Source of the DNA: Dreissena polymorpha
Taxonomy: Eukaryota; Mollusca; Bivalvia; Myida; Dreissenidae
DNA length: 64,000 nucleotides
Reading direction: 5' to 3'
Assembly (NCBI RefSeq): GCF_020536995.1
Contig: NW_026273340.1
Coordinates: forward strand, 155,001 to 219,000
In this document: piece by piece, positions 12,196 through 64,000 of the stretch
Layout: each line of letters opens with the position of its first letter
How positions within the stretch are numbered: the stretch's first letter is position 1
The notes under the pieces: model-generated
The model's input: the letters and a program-made list of their open reading frames with translations, nothing else
Databases searched by the model: none
What the model was told of the DNA's origin: nothing
Program-made: the position numbers and the translations under genes

Positions 12196-12462
12196 TTAGG
12201 AAGCGTAATTCAGAAAACATTTATAGCATGTCAGCTTTTCAGTAGCATCAATAAACGTGACGTCATTAAGTTTCTACGATTGTTGTTTTCAATGAAAGTG
12301 ACGTCATTTGCAAAATATTTATGAATGAAAACGACGTCATATGTTTGTACAATTCAATGACGTCACTAAATAGTGATCTTTGTACTAAGGAGGGCGGAGT
12401 ATTGAAAAATATAGTTCACGTCCTAAAGCTTGAACCAAATCAATCAGAATCGTGTTAGAGTC

Positions 12463-12630
12463 GAAATAATATTTTTCTATGATGGTTTGTTGTCGAATAA
12501 CCCACAGTAAGTTGTATAGATGCGTGCTATCAAATCACTCGTGCTTCGCACTCATGATTTGATTCCTACGCATCTACACTCCTTACTGTGGGTTATTCGA
12601 CAACAAACCATGATAGAAAAATATTATTTC
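12463..12630. repeat. 168-bp near-perfect palindrome (AATAACCCAC hairpin), copy 1
   Basis: The left arm GAAATAATATTTTTCTATGA, then TTGTTGTCGAATAACCCAC, GATGCG and TCAAATCA, is mirrored by the complement of each block in reverse order to 12630. The loop contains GTGCTTCGCAC. A second copy lies at 54105-54272. It could form a long hairpin or cruciform and is probably a foldback transposon end. Confidence 0.85.
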
Positions 12631-12709
12631 TTAAATATCATACATCGATGGCGAGCGATATTTACACGTGTTCGCTTGTACGCTTGTTAATTATGGAAGA
12701 TCTAATAAG

Positions 12710-12868
12710 TCACTGGCTTATCAGGGACGACATGTTCCGCCCAAACTGGATTCTCGCTAAGAAGAGACTTTCTTTAAACGAAAAATATCATAAAAGCGGA
12801 GACTGTCGTACCTGATTAGCATGTGAACATGCATTAAACCCAGTTTTCCAAAAACGCCGCTCTGATTA
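12710..12868. mobile_element. Palindromic MITE (TTAGCCTGTGC family), partial
   Basis: Contains CAAACTGGATT, GCTAAGAAGAGACTTTCTTT, AAAAGCGGAGACTGTCGT, TGATTAGCATGTG and GCATTAAACCCAGTTTTCC in family order. The left end is diverged or truncated. Confidence 0.7.
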
Positions 12869-13767
12869 TTCTTTTTATCGCATAATGCTCAAAGTTGTGC
12901 CTTTGTTATTATTATTAATGATTGCAAAATATGTTAATATTTGAATATATAATTTTATATGTTGTATATGTAAATATTTGTATATATGTAACATAAGAAT
13001 ACATAATTTTGAATATTTAATGTGTGATACAAAAGTTGTTGCGATGAATTCATATTTTATATACGTTTAAAGTTAAAATATTAAAAGCTAATATTTATAT
13101 AAAATAAACAAAACCGAATTGGTACAAAAGCTTGTTCTTGTTTTTATTCCAAATCGCACGAAACAGCGTCTACGTTGCATGTTATGATCACCTGAAGTCT
13201 ATCTTTAGCTGTGTAACTATTTCAAAATGTTCAAAGCTGCAGCCTAATGAGGGATACTTATAAATTTAATTAAAACCATCGATTTAGTCAAGACAAAGTA
13301 TAAGGGTATGCTGGATTCGCAATATTCGTGTGTGTTTATGTCTGTTTGACTTCCTGCCCTTGCCCGTCCGTCTTTCTGTCTGTCTGTCTTGCCGTCTGTG
13401 TGTCCGTAGACAAACAATTTGCCGATTATAACTCCTACACTATTTAAGGTACACCAATAATACATGCATGCACTTAGCCTTATATGAAAATGCGAATGTG
13501 CAATTCTGCATCAGGCTTCGTTAAAACTTGTTCGAAAATTATGCCCCCCTGCCCTTCGAACATTGCATAACTGTAACATGATTATTGTACCCAACTTGCT
13601 TAATATCGTACGGACGGACGAACACAGACAGGAAGAAAAACATACGCGACTCATTTCCCTTTGTAAGCTGGTTTACCAGTTCTAATTGCACTGATGCCCT
13701 AATTGATTTGGAGGTATGGGAAGAATTTCCCGAGAAACAACCCCCGGGAGAAAGTTTCGTCCTTACT
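12869..13767. other. Intergenic DNA, low-complexity patches only
   Basis: AT-rich DNA with runs of TATATGTA and a short CTGTCTGTCTGT patch near 13375. No gene or structured RNA can be supported. Confidence 0.5.
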
Positions 13768-13845
13768 ATGACGGGCTAGCGCAGTTGGTAGAGTGCTGGG
13801 CAACAAATCTGAGGATTGCGGGTCCGATCCTCGGTCCGGTCACAT
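13768..13845 (+). repeat. tRNA-like SINE head
   Basis: GGGCTAGCGCAGTTGGTAGAG resembles a polymerase III box A region, and about 35 bases later GGGTCCGATCC resembles box B. The acceptor ends do not pair well, so this looks like the tRNA-derived head of a SINE and not a working tRNA gene. Confidence 0.6.
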
Positions 13846-13889
13846 TACTTTTGCGCGGGCTGGTTATTCAAACCTTTCTATAAGCTTAT

Positions 13890-14040
13890 TTGAAACGCTC
13901 TTGAGTCCGTTGCCTGGGCATAGCCAGTACTTGCTGTCTATGGGTGAGAACAACGCTCAAACAGTGGGGATCAAACCCGTGACCTCCCGATCGCTAGACG
14001 GACACAATATCCTTTACGACACAGCGATCTTTAAACGCCA
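13890..14040 (-). repeat. tRNA-derived SINE, copy 1 (reverse)
   Basis: On the minus strand it reads from GTGTCCGTCTAGCGAT through GGTCACGGGTTTGATCC (box B-like) to GCAAGTACTGGCT and AACGGACTCAAGAGCGTTTC. The same family occurs at about 25020-25145, 51690-51835 (reverse) and 55478-55650. Confidence 0.65.
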
Positions 14041-14231
14041 CGGCAGTTGTTACTGGCAAATGTATGTGCAGTTAGAACTGCTAAACCAACAAACCAAGGA
14101 AAGTGAGAGTTGGTAAAGTGAGCGCCTTGACGTGAATGCAATATCGTTGAAAACATTGAAAAATTTAACAAAAACCAAAAACAAACAAACACAACTGTTA
14201 CACGCTCGGTTTGATAATTAGTCCAGCAAAA

Positions 14232-14520
14232 TATATGACCCGCGCTCTGTCAAAAAGGGATTCAATGCATTTACGAAAAGTGCCGTCCCAGATAAGCCTG
14301 TGCATTACACACAGGCTCATCAGGGTCGACACTTTACGCCTAAACGAGAGTTTTGCTAATTATAGACTTTCTTTAAACAAAAAATATCATAAAATCGGAA
14401 AGTGTCGCCACTGATTAGCCTGTGCGAACTGCACAGTAGCCTGTGCGAACTGCACAGGCTGATCTGGGACGACACTTTACGCTCATTCATTAAACCACTT
14501 TTTCACGGAGCACGGCCCAT
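14232..14520. mobile_element. Palindromic MITE (TTAGCCTGTGC family) with internal duplication
   Basis: Full-length family copy starting ATGACCCGCGCTCTG and ending GGAGCACGGCCCAT. The block GTAGCCTGTGCGAACTGCAC is duplicated in tandem at about 14417-14455. Confidence 0.75.
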
Positions 14521-15136
14521 ATATATATATAAGTGTATAAATCATATTTACATATTTAATTTAATTCAATTTTATTTTATTTCATTGATCACATAAGTAA
14601 TTAAAATAGGTAAACACAATTTATGACTGTCTACGTATTTAAACCATCTTTTCACAGCATTGATGAATGGTTGTTTATGTTTAATGTTTACGATGATTTC
14701 AATGTCTGGTCGTGTCATTTATAAACATGTATTGATGCTACTTCTTTTGAATGGATCAGAGATTATCATAATAAGTTTAACCATTAATACACTTTCTATT
14801 GCAGTTATTGATTTTCCCTTTGAGTGTAAGGAGACTCCACATTGCTTAATACAGCATCTATTTGAAAATGAATCATGTTTTATTCTATGAAATATGAGCG
14901 ATTCTTTACTTGAAAGATTTAAAGACGTGCGTCAAACGTAAAAAGGAGAAATTAACATTTTCATGGATGATAGAATGATGGCGGCTTTACTTATTGATTG
15001 ATTTTAATTAAATTCTAATATAATTTAAATGCACCGCTGTATAAGACGTAATAATATGAACGTTGAAAATTAAATAACGTATTAGTAAACAGTTACATTT
15101 TATTTCGCAAATACTCATCTGCGTTTATTTTTTAAA
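14521..15136. other. AT-rich DNA upstream of the large gene
   Basis: No coding frame or structured repeat is convincing. It may contain the promoter region of the cadherin-like gene, but no specific site can be named. Confidence 0.4.
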
Positions 15137-15345
15137 ATCATCTACGTCTAATGTTCTAAGTCATCTACGTCTAATGTTCTAAGTCATCGACGTCTAATGT
15201 TCTAAGTCATCGACGTCTAATGTTCTAAGTCATCGATGTCTAATGTTCTAAGTCATCGACGTCTAATGTTCTAAGTCATCGACGTCTAATGTTCTAAGTC
15301 ATCGACGTCTAATGTTCTAAGTCATCGACGTCTAATGTTCTAGTC
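15137..15345. repeat. 23-bp minisatellite, about 9 copies
   Basis: Unit core CATCGACGTCTAATGTTCTA repeated head to tail with single-base variants (TACGTC, GATGTC). It lies about 230 bp upstream of the start codon of the large gene. Confidence 0.9.
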
Positions 15346-15575
15346 TGATTCGTTGCAATATCGTAGAGAAGTAAACGAGCTTTATATCAAGAATAGATAC
15401 AGGACTTTCAATTATGTAACCTTTATCAAGTGATAAACAACGTTTCAATCAAATGGAATCATTTCACGAGAAAAGTCATATTCGATAAACAGTTATAAGG
15501 CTACGAGGGAAAAATACATTTCAAGTGAGGAAGGACTTTAAGGATTTTTTTTTACAAGTTTATAGGAACCGAAAC

Positions 15576-64000
<48,425 letters not shown>

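Noticed and set aside
15137-15345. CRISPR-like array (regular 23-bp repeats)
   Set aside because: Units are contiguous without spacers, in a eukaryotic gene region; an ordinary minisatellite.

Overview
The window looks like nuclear DNA of a bivalve mollusc, most likely a dreissenid. It has long AT-rich introns with canonical GT/AG borders, dense foldback MITEs, tRNA-derived SINEs and many minisatellites. About twenty copies of one palindromic repeat carry the cores TTAGCCTGTGC and GTCGTCCC, which I associate with Dreissena genomes from memory; I could not search for it. There is no bacterial-type gene organisation, rRNA gene or CRISPR array.

Layout. (1) 2004-5013 holds a complete four-exon plus-strand gene. 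It encodes a 349-residue protein I do not recognise, ending in a CaaX-like tetrapeptide. (2) 5753-12195 is a 6.4-kb DNA transposon with long terminal inverted repeats. It has one long, now interrupted coding region whose C-terminal half carries the motif order of an XPG/FEN1-type nuclease followed by a cysteine-rich tail. It seems to sit inside an older foldback element. (3) 12.2-15.5 kb is repeat-rich and gene-poor. (4) 15576 to the window end is one very large plus-strand gene, cut off at its 3' end. About 41 recognisable exons (roughly 2,075 codons) encode a signal peptide, a unique N-terminal region, about 19 cadherin-like repeats and the start of a transmembrane helix.

Most extracellular repeats of the large gene are built from an A exon (phase 0 in, phase 1 out) and a B exon (phase 1 in, phase 0 out). 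The middle is a tandem series of two-domain blocks, type I then type II. Several copies are damaged: one-base frame errors, in-frame stops, a MITE landed in an exon, and missing partner exons. Almost every damaged unit is phase-symmetric and could be skipped without loss of frame. Either the locus is a young pseudogene or haplotype, or dead repeats are tolerated by cassette skipping, or some lesions are assembly errors.

The most unusual pattern is that several tandem arrays start exactly on a 5' splice site, so every unit carries another copy of the donor (exons ending at 50563, 57900 and 61962; degenerate versions after exons ending at 3872 and 22832). All coordinates come from hand reading of splice signals and frames, with no database search.
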